From Nepenthes gracilis (taxonomy: Eukaryota; Streptophyta; Magnoliopsida; Caryophyllales; Nepenthaceae): a stretch of DNA of 64,000 nt. Position numbers and translations under genes: made by a program. Position 1 is the stretch's first letter, and the number at the start of each line of letters is the position of its first letter. The notes beneath the pieces were generated by a model. It saw only the letters and a list, made by a program, of their open reading frames with translations. It did no database searches and was not told the origin of the DNA. Positions 32,795-44,300 of this stretch are shown piece by piece. The DNA is taken from the NCBI GenBank assembly GCA_033239525.1, contig BSYO01000004.1, positions 10,392,037-10,456,036 on the forward strand. Reading direction: 5' to 3'.

Positions 32795-34059
32795 ATGTCG
32801 GCTCCTCGCAAGTCTATGTCACGCAAGTTAAGTGGCAAACGCACTCGACCGAGTGGGATCTTAGCTCCTGATCGCTTCATTAGTCCTGAGGCCGAGAATC
32901 TTTTTCAAACCCGCATGACTCATCGGCAACTCTCCCTCGAACGGGAAGTCCGCCTTGACTCAGTCGACTCTTCCATCTCGTCCCTTTTCCTTGACCGTAG
33001 TTGGGTGTCGGTCATCACAGGTTTGATTGCTCCGTCGCTCATCCTTATTCAAGAATTTTATTCAAATATTCATGCGATCACTTATAATTCTTTTTCTACT
33101 TTCGTGCGCAGGGAACAACTGCACATTACGGCTGATATCCTTGCCCGCATTTTTGATATCCCTCGGGTGGCCAATCCACCCTACCCTTACTCTTCGGCGC
33201 GCACCCGGCCTTCTTTTAATGAGATTGCCACCTTCCTTCATGGTGCCCCTCTGGAGTGGAATGGCAAAGCATTCCCGACTTTCTATCTCTCCTCTCGGCG
33301 ACTAGTCGTGAGCCGTATCATGCTCACGAATCTGTTCCCGGTCTCTCACTTCTCATCCCTTTCCGATGAGAAGGCATTATTTCTGTACGCTCTATTGAGT
33401 GGTCAGTCTATTGACTTACCCTCCCATTTTATCACTCATATTATTGCCAACTTCTCCGGCAGGAAAGAGGCAAATCTACCTTTTGGGTGCCTTATTCAGC
33501 GACTCCTTGCTGGGCTCGGTCACCCATTCGCGGACTATCCTCGCCTACCGCTCGGCCGCCCCATCACCTCCACCACTTTTGCCCAGAGTCGGTCCCATGC
33601 ACGTCGCTTTGCTATCGACCCCGAGGAGCTGTTCGATGAGCCTCTCCCTCTTTGTGCCTCCTCCTCCCCGGACGAAGGCCCCCGGCGCTCGCCTTGTCCT
33701 TTCTTGACCCGTCGGCTCCTGGTCCATCCACTTCACATCGGCACTCCACCTCCTCCTCAGCCGCTCTGATGGGTCAGATCTCTCGCCTTTCCGACCGTTT
33801 TGAGCGTCTGTATTCCTCTCAAGAGCGGATTCTTGCGTCGCAATCTCAATTTCAGTCCCACATACTTGCTCGCTTTGATCGGTTGGACACTCAGGAGGCT
33901 GCGTATCAACGTTGGCGAGACATTATGGCACGCCTCCTCCCGGCGATTCTGAGTGATCCCCTCTCTTTGGCTCTTCGTGACAAAAAGGGGGAGATCGTGG
34001 TTTCCTTTTGCTACATGCTGATAGGGGGAGCTTGGGCGAGATGTTCTTCTTTGTGTTAG
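32795..34059 (+). CDS. Sirevirus ORF3, plant transposon-protein-like plus coiled coil, one frameshift
   Basis: Starts MSAPRKSMSRKLSGKR (basic). Residues about 65-270 resemble the putative plant transposon protein domain seen in extra ORFs of retrotransposons: SVITGLIAPSLILIQEFYSN, HITADILARIFDIP, EKALFLYALLSGQSIDLPSH, LIQRLLAGLG. The first frame ends at 33769. A second frame (from about 33690) continues with SAALMGQISRLSDRFERLYS and SQERILASQSQFQSHI, a coiled coil, to a TAG at 34059, so one indel lies near 33650-33700. No transmembrane segment seen, so an envelope role is not supported. Called env-like in some Sireviruses. Function unknown. Confidence 0.7.
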
Positions 34060-34098
34060 GGGGAGTTGGACTTGATGTACTTCTTTCTGTTAGGGGAG
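33982..34098 (+). repeat. Multiplied polypurine tracts
   Basis: Four purine runs around GGGGGAG or GGGGAG: AAAAAGGGGGAGAT at 33982-33995, AGGGGGAG at 34023-34030, AGGGGGAG at 34058-34065 and AGGGGAG at 34092-34098. They repeat the motif of the functional tract next to the 3' LTR. Confidence 0.7.
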
Positions 34099-34484
34099 TT
34101 AGATTTGATGTATTGCTTTTTGATTTTTTTTGTTACGTGCTATCTATATTATTTGGTTGATGTTATCATTGATATTATCTGTGCTATGCACGCGGTCCGC
34201 TCTCTCTGTTGCACTTTAGTACTGCATGATGTATCTATTATTGCCTACATTTTTTGTTTTTGGTACTAACCTTGTTTGATCAGGAAACTGAAGTTACACA
34301 GGCAGTCAAGCAAGTTTTCATCACATCGCCTCAACAGCTCTCGTATAGATATTTATATTTTTTTATGTATCTCTTTTGTATCACTAGGCGTAGGTTTTCA
34401 TGTATACGGGTTCTATCTCGGTGGTGTCTGAACCCGTGATTCACTTGTATTTATTTATTTTCTGAGTTTTGTCACGAAATTGCC
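34099..34484 (+). other. Sirevirus 3' untranslated region
   Basis: T-rich sequence between the repeated purine tracts and the last one. ORFs here have no domain. Confidence 0.6.
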
Positions 34485-34496
34485 AAAGGGGGAGAT
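34485..34496 (+). other. Sirevirus polypurine tract
   Basis: AAAGGGGGAGAT directly before the 3' LTR. It primes plus-strand DNA synthesis. Confidence 0.85.
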
Positions 34497-35459
34497 TGTT
34501 AGAGACATTTGTCTTATTGGCATATTCCGTGACCATATGTATTATTATATTAATGCCGGGTTGTGGGTTGTCGGGTTAAAGTCCGTTCGGTCCGCCCTCC
34601 AGTCGCTTGAGCCCATCCATAGACCGACCGCTCGCCATAAGCTCGAATCCCGCTCGAGCGCAAAAACCAGTAGGGTGGCCGCTCGAATCTCGCTCGCTAG
34701 CCCCTCGAGCCGAAAAACCATTAGGTCGCCCGCTCAATGCTCGCCCCCTGGCCGCTCGAGCGCCAGCCCACCGGGCAGAATTTTCAAACGCGTTTTTGGC
34801 TCCGCTATAAATATTGGACATATGTTTTTGAACCCTAGTGATTCTGGAGAACTGATGTGCGTGCCTCTTTGAGAAGAAAACCCTCTCATGCTTCAAGAAT
34901 ATTGTTGCACATCTTGAGAAAACTAATCACTAAAAGATTGCACTACATGTTCATAGAAGTTTTCCCACCAACTTTCTTTCACCATTGAAACTTTGCCTTC
35001 TACCATCGTTGGAGACGTTGGTTCGTGAAGAAGGAGACTCGTTCGTGATTGGAAATTCAAGTGGTTCGAGGGAAGATTAACGTGAAGACCGGAAGGAGTC
35101 GGTTCGTTGCATGGGCAAATCCAAGGAGTTCCTTGGTAGGGATCACGTGACGGAGTAAGTCGGCTACGTTAGCGCGTCGTTACCACCCGGTCTGTAAGTT
35201 GATTTTCATAGTGCATTGCTTCCTTGGCCGTTGAAGCCCGGAGTGTTTTTCTCGATACCGTGGGTATCGAGTTTTCACTTCGTCACCCAAAAATTGTGTC
35301 TTTATCTCTATTACTTCTCGTTATTATATTATGCATGATTGTTAGTCTCGTATGTATCTAGTGCTAAATATCTTTTACGTGTATTAAATATTTAATTCTA
35401 CTGCTTCCGCTCTACTTTTAACGGGGTCGAAACACGTTAGCACGAAACGTTCTTTTTCA
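34497..35459 (+). repeat. Sirevirus 3' LTR
   Basis: Starts TGTTAGAGACATT and ends GTTCTTTTTCA, followed by ATTAG. A TATA box is at 34806-34813. Relative to the 5' LTR it lacks about 62 bp between two CTCGAGCGCC repeats. The first 140 bp differ from the 5' LTR at about eight positions by eye, and the rest somewhat less, so the insertion is neither brand new nor very old. Confidence 0.93.
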
Positions 35460-35464
35460 ATTAG
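35460..35464 (+). repeat. Target-site duplication ATTAG (right)
   Basis: Identical to 25948-25952. The host sequence (Copia A leader) continues directly after it. Confidence 0.9.
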
Positions 35465-35613
35465 TATCATTTATTATTTGTTAAGTATGTATTTTTATTT
35501 TTATTCAATTATACAATTTGTTAATATATCCGATATTAGATGTGAAATTCTCTAAATTAAAAGGCGATAACTATAAAGTATAAAAGGAAAAAAATTTTCT
35601 TCATTTAGAGTAG

Positions 35614-35930
35614 ATGGATATAGATTATATCATAAGAAAAGACAAACCACCCGCTCTTACTATTACCAACACTCCGATTAATATAGTTTTTTATGAATGA
35701 TGGGAGCGATCTAATTGCCTTAGTTTGATATTCCTAAAGACTAAAATTTTTGTTGATAATCGTGGTTCTGTCGATTAGTATAATAAAGTACGGGATTTGC
35801 TGAAAGTTATAGATGAATAATTTAAAATTTCAGATAAAATACTTGGCAGCACCCTAATTATGAAGTTATCATCTTTAAAAACTCCCCAGTGTTAAGGGTG
35901 TGCGTGAGCACGTTATACAAATAAGGAACA
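35614..35930 (+). pseudogene. gag: gag of Copia A copy 2, 5' part
   Basis: The ATG at 35614 starts MDIDYIIRKDKPPALTITNT, matching copy 1 at 2483. A TGA follows after about 31 codons, then the UBN2 segment STLIMKLSSLK in the shifted frame. It is interrupted at 35935 by the solo LTR. The rest of gag resumes at 38552. Confidence 0.8.
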
Positions 35931-35935
35931 TTACG
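35931..35935 (+). repeat. Target-site duplication TTACG (left)
   Basis: TTACG before the solo LTR, identical to 38547-38551. Confidence 0.88.
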
Positions 35936-38546
35936 TGTAATATCCCGGATTTTTATTCGGATTAATTTAATATTAATTATATTTTAGGCAAATTGGACGT
36001 GAGAAAATTAATTAAATATTGAGAAACTTTGGGAGGATGTTTAGATCGGTTGGGTTGGCGCCCAGGGTGCACCCATATTGTCGCCCAAATATTGAGTCGG
36101 ATTTTGGAATAACAGAAAACTAAAATGGAATATATATATATATATAATATATATATATAATAATTATATATATATATAAAGAGAAAATGAAGAAGATAAG
36201 ATTGAAAATTAAAAAAAAAAAGAAAAAGAGAAAAGCAGGTGGATAAGATCAGTGGTGGATCGGGGAAAGAGGGAGATGGAAGAGAGAGAGGGGGGTTTAG
36301 GGTTTCTGCGATGGAGGAGAAGGAAGGGAGGGAGAAGAGGGAGGAGGGTGGCCGTTCAACGGCGGCCGGCGACGGTAGTGTGCGTCTTGGTCGACGGGGT
36401 GTGATTCGTCGTTGGCGACGGCTAGTGGCAGGTCGGTGGCGGTGTTTGGTGAGAAGCCATCGAAGTGGCCGATGGTGTTGCCGGCGGCAACCACAGCGGT
36501 GGTGTTCGGCGGTGATGCAACGGTGGTTGACGGCAGCTGGTATTGACTCACCAGTGATCGTGACAGCCATGGTTGAGCACAGCAGTGCATGCGGCAGGAG
36601 AGAGAGACGGTGGAACAAGGGCGTGGGCACCGACGGGATGACGTTGGGAAGGCCGGCGGTGGCAGGTCAGCACGGCGGCAAGTCGGCCGGCGGTGTTGAG
36701 CTCCGACAGCATTGCCAGTGAAGCTTTGCGCAGAAGAGAGAGAAAGACGTAGAGGAGAGATGGGCAGCACGAGGGCCACAGGACGGCAAAGAGAGAAATG
36801 GTGCCGTTCAGGCACTTCGGGACTTCCTTTCTTCAGATCTGCAAAGTATGATGTTCAGGCAAGTATCTGTAAACCCCTTCTTTGGTCTAATTTAATATCT
36901 GAAATATTTTGGATACTGTTTGGAATTTTTACTAACATGCATGAATTTTTGGTACACCCATTTATTTATTCTGGACATGCATGTGTAGTTCATTGGATAT
37001 TTTTGGGGGTTGTTGGACTGTGTTTTATGATTTAAAGAGTTTAACATTTTTCTAAAAATTTGAATAATTCATTGGACATTGTATATTTTTATATTAATAT
37101 ATTTGTATAAAAAAAATGAGCATGAAACTTTGCATTGGCCGTGCAGTCACATATACGTGCCGGGTTGTGGTCACTACATTTGGATTTGGATTATTGGATT
37201 CTGGCCAGCCCCCGACGGGGAGATTATTTTGTTATTTGGAAATCCCTTTCCGCCTGCAGGAAAGGCTTGGAGTAGTGACCCTTCCCATTTGGACAATTTG
37301 ATTTGACCTTAGAATATATTCGGACGTCCTAATATATCTGACAAGCTTGAGGAATGCACCCAAAGCCGCGGGTGGCAAAACATAGTGAGCAACCTTATCT
37401 ATGGGTACACAGTACATGGATTTTGGCCTAACGTTATCGGAATTATGTGTAACCCTTGCTCAAGCTAGTCTTTAAATAATGAGAACCCAACTTTGGTGCA
37501 TAATTTGTATTTTTGCATTAATTGGTATTGGACTTTGATTTGGATATGGATTTTTGGACTTGGATTTGAGATTCGCCGATTTTTGCCTATAATTGGCTTG
37601 GTATATCTCGTATAAACGATTTTGATTATATGTTTTGATCCGAACCTTTGAAATATCTATTGTGTTGCTGCTTCGGTTTCTGCGCAAGCTATTGGATCAT
37701 CCGGCTATCGGATTCTGCCCCAGATCACAAGCTGATCGGGCATTGGATTTGGATTTGGACTTGGACTCGGACTCGGACTCGGATTTGGACTTGGATCGAC
37801 ATCAGTTTTGGAATTAGTTCGGATCACTTCTGTTTTGGTTATATATATATTTATATATATATATACGTCCCGACGATGACTATTTTGGAAATTTAGACAT
37901 TTGTTTGGACTTGGATATTTGATCTGAGTACGAGACTACCATTGAATTTTAAAATTTGGATCTTGGATTTCGGTTGAATTTGTCTTATCGGCGATTTGGA
38001 TTTATCCGAAAATTTGATTGGATTTTCATCCATTGACCTCTCATCTGATTTATTGGACTCCTTTTGACTAAATATGATACTTGTTGGGCATTAGGCTTAT
38101 TTTTCTGTTTTGTCCCTTCAGAGTAGAAGGTTCGGATGAGTACAGAAGTAAAGACGTGATCGGTCAGATATTCGTCCGATTTGGTGAGTTTCAGTTTTAT
38201 TATGGTTCATATTGGATATTTGATATATTTGGATTATGAAATTTGTCGGATATGAGCTTATTGTTATATTTCGGGAATAGTTGAATAATATGTTATGTTT
38301 AATTATAATTTTTGGGTCGGATTATTACCTTCTTTACGATTATTGTAGAGTAGGTCATATTTATATTGTTCGGATGGTTATTCGAATAGGTCCTGTGAGA
38401 ATTTTAATTTTGTTGAGTGTATATTTTGGTTTGTCACACCCGAATTTTGGGACTTAGTATTATTTGTTTAAAATTATTTGGGATTTTAGATTTTAGAAAT
38501 TATAATTAATCATTTAAATTGACCTGCTTGGTTCGGGTTCGTGACA
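35936..38546 (+). mobile_element. Solo LTR of 2.6 kb, probably Gypsy chromovirus (Tekay/Del-like)
   Basis: Starts TGTAATATCCCGG and ends GGTTCGTGACA, with the exact duplication TTACG on both sides and no primer site, gag or pol within. The length and termini resemble Tekay/Del LTRs, so the orientation is taken from them. It interrupts the gag of Copia A copy 2. The GC-rich part 36239-36850 produces open frames on both strands (for example 36239-36721 and 36297-36815) with no domain, which I do not call genes. A polypurine-rich leader-like part lies near 36180-36300. A solo LTR arises by recombination between the two LTRs of a full element. Confidence 0.82.
37744..37797 (+). repeat. Hexamer repeat (TTGGAY/TCGGAC)n
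   Basis: About nine tandem variants of TTGGAT, TTGGAC or TCGGAC inside the solo LTR. The same words recur scattered at 37500-37580 and 37900-38060. Confidence 0.75.
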
Positions 38547-38551
38547 TTACG
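38547..38551 (+). repeat. Target-site duplication TTACG (right)
   Basis: Identical to 35931-35935. The gag sequence of Copia A resumes here. Confidence 0.88.
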
Positions 38552-39185
38552 GCTCAACTAAAAAATTTAGAGTGGATATGTCTGAATCTTTTATTGTGCA
38601 TTATATCTTGAATACGCTTCCACCATAATATGAACATTTTAAAATCTCTTATAACACATATAAGGATAAATAGTCAATCAATGAACTTACGACTATGTGT
38701 GTTCAAAAAAAATGAAGACTTGTAATGAAATAAAGTGAAAGTGTATTCATATTTAAAGAAAGAAGGAAGGATTAAGACTCAGGCCAAAAAGAATGAAAAA
38801 GGTAAAATATCTCTTTAACCTGATATCAAGAAAAAATTCAAATGCTTCTTCGACAAAAAAAAGAGACACGTTAAGAAGGATTATGTCAAATACCAAAATT
38901 GGCTTGAGAAAAAGAGTAATCTATTCTCTTTTATATATTATGAATCTAATATAATTAATATTTCTTATAACACATGTGGATTGATTCTGATCTACAATTT
39001 ATATTTTAAATTCCTTACAGGGTTTGCAAAACCTAAGAAAGTCAGTGGGTAGTGAATAATATATCTTCTTTGAAAATAAGATGCGTTCACATATGGAAAT
39101 AATTGGAACATGTAGTTTAATTTTGAGTAGTGAATTTATTTTAAATTTAGAAAAGACCTTTTATATTCCAAATTTTTTCAAAAAA
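38552..39185 (+). pseudogene. gag: gag end and start of pol, Copia A copy 2
   Basis: Continues copy 2 after the solo LTR: MSESFIVHYILNTLPP-like reading, lysine-rich zinc-knuckle region (38840-38920) and pre-integrase start LILSSEFILNLEKTFYIPNF-like at 39120-39180, all matching copy 1 (2140-1530 on the minus strand). Stops in all frames. It ends abruptly at about 39185 at the junction to CACTA sequence. Confidence 0.75.
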
Positions 39186-40596
39186 TTTGGCAAGTGAGGC
39201 GAAAGTTACAAGATCAGTTCAATATCGGTGGATGTATTCTTTTGAAATGTGAGATTTTCCTAAAATTTATAGCATGTGTATTTTGAACATAATGATTATA
39301 ATATTTGAACTAATAAAATATTATTTACAGGTACATGCGTAAGTTAAAATCATATGTATGTAATAAAGCTCGCCTAAAAGGCTCTATAGCTGAATGTCAT
39401 ATTGCAGAAGAATATCTTATATTTTGCACTGGATATTTGGGTAGAGTAGAAATAAGATTCAATCGTAAAGAAAGAAATTTTAATGGTGGTGAAGTGCATG
39501 TGGGGTTATTTGTATTTTCTAAATTTGGAAGACCATTAGGCAAAAGAAGAATTAAAGAGTTAAACTTTCAAGATTGGAATAGCGCTTAATTATATATCTT
39601 AAAAAATTGTAAGGAAGTGCAGCCTTTTATAGAGTAAGTTACATTATTGTTGTGGTATATAGTAATATTATTAGCGTGGCATATATGTGTTTTAATCCAC
39701 CACCAATTAATATAAAGAACTCAAATATTTGATGATGAACAGGGAGTATGAAAATATCAATCAAGATCAGAATGTTGATTTGTTAGAGTGGTTTGAATAC
39801 AAAGTAAGTAAATTTTTATACATTATGTATGGTTTGATGCGATTTATTAATACTTACTAAATTTTAATACTTATTAATACCTTTTAATGCTTATTATGTT
39901 CAATAGATTACAGAATTGATGAACAAAGAGGATGAAAGAGTAAGCAAATATCTTTTATATTTGGCACAGGCTCCAATTAGAACAGTAACTTATTATTCAT
40001 CATATATGGTCAATGGATACCAATTTCACATAGAAAGTCGAGTAAGAAAGCGTGAAACACAATAGTGGTGAAGGGTAATTTATTTAATAGGAAAATAGAC
40101 TACTTTGGATTATTAAGAGAGATTATTAAATTAGAGTATAATTGTGAAAACACAATAGTGCTTTTTCGTTGTGATTGGTATGATATATATGATATAAAAA
40201 AAGGTATTAAGAAGAAACCAAATGGACTTACAACAATAAATATCACTCGGTTTTTACAAACTGACGAGCCTTATATTTTAGTATGCTAAGTTGAACAAGT
40301 TTATTACATGATAGACCATATAAATTTGAATAGGCGAGTTGTTGTCAGGTCAATGCTACATAACTTTTATGATATTCCTGTTGGTGAAGAGATGAATGAA
40401 CTCTATAAAACATATGTGGATAGTAATGAGCCAACTTTAGAAACAAACTTGAATTATATGGTAGAATTAAGTAATATGACGGTGCCTTTAGTTAGAACTG
40501 ATATTGAACCAGCAATTGTAGATATAAATTATGCTGGTGGATATAAAGATGTGTACAAATCTAGTAGTGAAGAAGACGAGTTATTAATGTGGTGAT
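39186..40596 (+). pseudogene. CACTA transposase (TNP2-like), C-terminal part
   Basis: Reading order: VQYRWMYSFEM, then an 82-bp GT-AG intron (39249-39330), then YMRKLKSYVCNKARLKGSIAE and NECL-type core of DUF4218 (39331-39589), then a short exon near 39740-39802 (LLEWFEYKV) followed by an intron, LYLAQAPIRTVTYYSSY and GYQFH at 39960-40035, and the DUF4216 region FGLLREIIKLEYNCENTIVLFRCDW (40090-40180). A frameshift lies at about 40055. The tail to 40596 is acidic. TPase cuts the transposon ends. The N-terminal catalytic half is absent, so this copy cannot act. Confidence 0.8.
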
Positions 40597-41869
40597 TGTT
40601 CAAAATTACAATTATGTAAGATATGTATTTATTATGTGCTACTATTTTATTTTTTATTATTATAATGTTGGTTAATTACAAATCAATTGACTATGTGTTA
40701 ACAGGTTGTAGAAGATGCTAAACTACTGGTGCTTTCAATTTCAGTCTGTCTAAGCAACTGGATGTTTCTTCTTGTTTGAGGAGGGTTAAATTTATATCGT
40801 ATGTTTAGTTGCAATCCTTGAACATAAAGCAACTGTCAAAAATTTTTGTAATGTGGCTTATATTACCAAAAAATCCTTAATCAACATTGCCATATATAAT
40901 GGACGTTTTTATATAAATAATATTGTCAGTGCTGTGTATGTCCAAAGATCTACTTTGCCTTGTTGTGAGCAGTATGTTTCATTGAAATGAACTATAAACT
41001 CTGTATCTTCTGTCTCCTTCCATTCAATTCATTGTTATTAACTCTGAAGGATTGCAAATGGATTAGAGAGGCTTTTTATATACATTCAGCAGTGTGTTTT
41101 CTATTGCTGCATCCGCTACCATTGTTGAAAATGAGGTGAAATAAAGAAGCAATCGATGGGGTTGCTTCTTGGTTCCGAGTAAGTAACCTTAGAAGTTTCA
41201 TCTGTAATGTGTAAGGAAACTGTTCTTCACTTTATACATAACTTTAATCGATAGAAATGATGTGGCAAATATAAACTTCATAATTAAGATAACACACTGG
41301 AATGATGAGATTGTTGAGACCCATTATTAGAATTTGCTTATATTCTATAATCAAGTATCTAGAACGCAGAAATACAGAATTTAATACCTTATGTGAGGTA
41401 AGCAGGCAGGGGATAAGTTTGAGAACTAGAAAGTTTACTAGGCAATTCAAACCCGTGTGCTAATATATTCAGCACATCCTTCTTTGAGGCCCCATGCCAC
41501 GCACAAACAGTGCCTTTTCCACAAGGCCTCTAGGTGTAAACTAATATATTGATGTAATTTTGACACCAGGATCTATATAATACTCTGCTTAGATAATACG
41601 CACAGGCAAAAAGGGGTGAATGCTTAGATAATACCCTACTTTGTCCTATTTTTTAAAATATGTAAATAAAATATCTATATAATGGCTGCATTATAAGCAT
41701 ATGCATATAAATTGTTTGCTGCTACTGATGCAGTTGATCTTTACTTCCCTTGCCCAACCATCGCTAGAAAATATGTATGTTTTCTTTTTTGTACTTATTT
41801 TAAAGTATTATTTTATTAATCTAACTCAAGGGCTATTAGTATTTGTAATTTCAATGGATAATAAATATT
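40597..41869 (+). other. CACTA intergenic spacer, no gene seen
   Basis: T-rich DNA between the two transposon genes. No ORF of coding character. Confidence 0.5.
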
Positions 41870-44300
41870 AAATTCAAGAAGTGGTTGAAGAATAAACTGA
41901 TCAAGGTATGAAAGAAAAATCTATGTATAAATATGTTTGATATCTAATGACTTATATATATTGTGTTTTTTAACAGTTCAACCAACACGTGGAAGAACTC
42001 GTTGTGTTAAATGGAAAAGTAAAAGAGATGATAATCTTGCACCTGTGAAGATTGATCTACCATCATTTCTGCGACGCATTGTTAAAAAAAATGTACAATA
42101 ATTTATCATAGATATAAGTTATTTTGTTAAGCAGTACTGCCCTGTTAATGTTAAAAATTGGAAGCAAATGGATGATGCATTTCAATATGAAATTGATGCA
42201 AAAAGTGAAGGTAAATTTAATAGATATATAATGATATATCAATAGATTTGGTTGTATTTCTTTTTTGTATTATTTGGTATGCATGACATATTGTCATTGC
42301 TTGATTGTTGTAGGAAAAATACGTATTGCCAAATAAAAATCATGTGAATATGGCAATTCAAAAAGAATTGATGAAAAGATTTCGTACTTGGCGTTTTAGT
42401 TTGCGAAGAGACTACTACAAGAAGTATAGAACTGATAAGGAGCGGATTGAAAACTGCCCTCCTAATATGAATATTGAGTAATGGAAATGGTTGGTTCTAA
42501 AATATTGGAGAAGTCAAAAGTTTTGAGTAAGTATATCATCCTTTATTTAATAACACTAAATAAATAAATACCTCGTTGTTTGTTTTAGTTATGAACTCTG
42601 TCCTACTAGACAAAAAAAATTTATAGCTCACTGATAACCTATGAATATGAGAAATGTTGGGGTACCGAATTTATACTTTCTTTTATGTTCTTCTTACTTG
42701 GGTCTGTTACTATGAACAAATGAGATGTTTTATTGTCAAAGTATGTGCTTCTGTGGATATCATTCATTTGTGAATGTGGATGGAATTGGCTGATGCTCTA
42801 GTGTCTTCTTTGGTAAAGTTTTTGATAATCCATTTGATTCATTTAGGCTTATCAACAACTATGAGCTTGTGAATAGATCAATAAACTTGTGTAGAAGCTC
42901 ATAGAATCAGCTAAAGGTTAGTAATAAATTCTTTATGGGCTCACGTACGGATATGGTCAGATCTTCATTCATAGACTCGTTCAAAATCTTGTTCACAGTT
43001 TGTCTCTTTGATTTGTAAGTTTTGTACAACAAACAATTTTAGGTTGGCTTGACTCGTTTATGCATATATGAACCAAGTTACGACCTGAATTCCATCCTAC
43101 CAATTTTTTTATTGAACCGAGTTCGAGCTAAGAAACTAAGGTTAGATATAAACTCGGTAATGAACCCAATTTGAGATGTGAACAATAAGAGAAAATACCT
43201 GTTAAATTATAATGTCTAATATCCGAAGATAAATTCTTTCTGTAGTTAAAGGGTTTAAGGGTTTGGTGAATACTGGTGATAATTCATGAGTTGTTAAAGG
43301 GTTTATTATGACTTCTTGCTCTGAGTATTTTATTCCATTGAATGGATGTGACTTGTAATAAATTTCAAAAAACTATATTGTCCTCCCTATTTATAGCTTC
43401 ATGGGAATGGATTGATGATCATAAATTTTAGTAGTAAAAATAAACTCTTAAACTCGTAAAATAACAGAGTACAGTAGATATAAAATAGCATAACCCATTT
43501 TTAGACCTGTACATAGCTAAAGTTTCTAGCACCACTTTAGATCAGCAAGTGGTTGCAGCAAAGGTAACAAGCTACTGTCATAAGCTTCCTCCATCACAGG
43601 GATTTATTTTCTTAGCTAATACTTGTTATTTGTTATTTCAAATGCAGAATATTAGTAAAAATAATTTAAAGAATAGGAGTAAATAAAGAATAATGAGTTG
43701 CGTTGGCACAAAATCTATTGCACGTACTTTGTATGAGATGGTAATAGCCATCTTTAATATATAATATCTTTTTATTATTAGATAACACTTGAAAATTTGT
43801 AAACAGCGAAGCGCTCCACATTCCAATCTCAAAGAATCGATAAAGCCAACAAAAAATTTAAAATTGTTTGCAAAAGAAAAGAAACGAAAAGATGAAAATT
43901 GGGTTCATAATGAGTCGGAATATGCATATCAGAAGCTATTAGAATTACACAAGACTCAGGTTGAACAAAATGGTGCTGATAACTTGATGGCAGAGGATGC
44001 TTTTTCAATTGTTCTTGGATGTAGGTCTACATACATAAGAGGGATGGGAGAAAGTCCTTGGCCAATTAGAAATGACAATAATTATTTAAAAAGTAGCAGT
44101 AAAATGCCTATATGCCTAGAAAATGGCATTAATGTTCAGATTGTGGTTAAAGTACAATGACGGTTAGCAGATCTGCTAAATCAAAAAGAAGTCGAGATTC
44201 ATTCTAAATTATTTGTCGATCTGAAAGCTAATATGCATTTTGATATGCGATCTTTGATTAAAGAAGAATTATGTACAATGCAAACTACAAAAACGGTAAG
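41870..44300 (+). pseudogene. CACTA second gene (plant transposase, Ptta/En/Spm type), with introns
   Basis: Exons inferred from protein-like stretches and splice signals: to 41905 (EVVEE); intron 41906-41976; 41977-42210 (PTRGRTRCVKWKSK, FVKQYCPVNVKNWKQMDDAF); intron 42211-42313; 42314-42526 (EKYVLPNKNHVNMAIQKELM, then RRDYYKKYRTDKERIENCPP, WKWLVLKYW); a 1.28-kb intron 42527-43806; 43807 onward (KDENWVHNESEYAYQKLLEL, EDAFSIVLGCRSTYIRGMG). The order and the last motif fit the Transposase_24 type. At least three in-frame stops. In active elements this second protein binds the terminal repeats. Confidence 0.7.

Larger units (their letters stand above)
25953..35459 (+). mobile_element. Sirevirus (SIRE/Maximus-type) Copia retrotransposon, near full length
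   Basis: Two LTRs (1029 and 963 bp), tRNA-Met primer site, intact gag, pol with a few breaks, a third ORF after pol and polypurine tracts before the 3' LTR. The 5-bp duplication ATTAG flanks it. The long gag with two zinc knuckles, the extra ORF and the multiplied GGGGGAG tracts are Sirevirus traits. It is inserted in the leader of Copia A copy 2. It lacks an intact pol, so it could move only with help from another copy. Confidence 0.92.
24640..39185 (+). mobile_element. Ty1/Copia family A, copy 2, split by two nested insertions
   Basis: Homologous in opposite orientation to 1-4079. Segments: LTR relic and leader 24640-25952, gag start 35465-35935, gag end and start of pol 38552-39185. Joining across the Sirevirus (25953-35459) and the solo LTR (35936-38546) gives continuous alignment with copy 1, and each junction has an exact 5-bp duplication. 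The element stops abruptly in the pre-integrase region at about 39185, where CACTA sequence begins. Confidence 0.85.

Noticed and set aside
36239..36815. Long ORFs on both strands (160 and 172 codons)
   Set aside because: Inside the solo LTR, arginine- or proline-rich low-complexity products open in opposing frames from GC skew. No domain or start signals.
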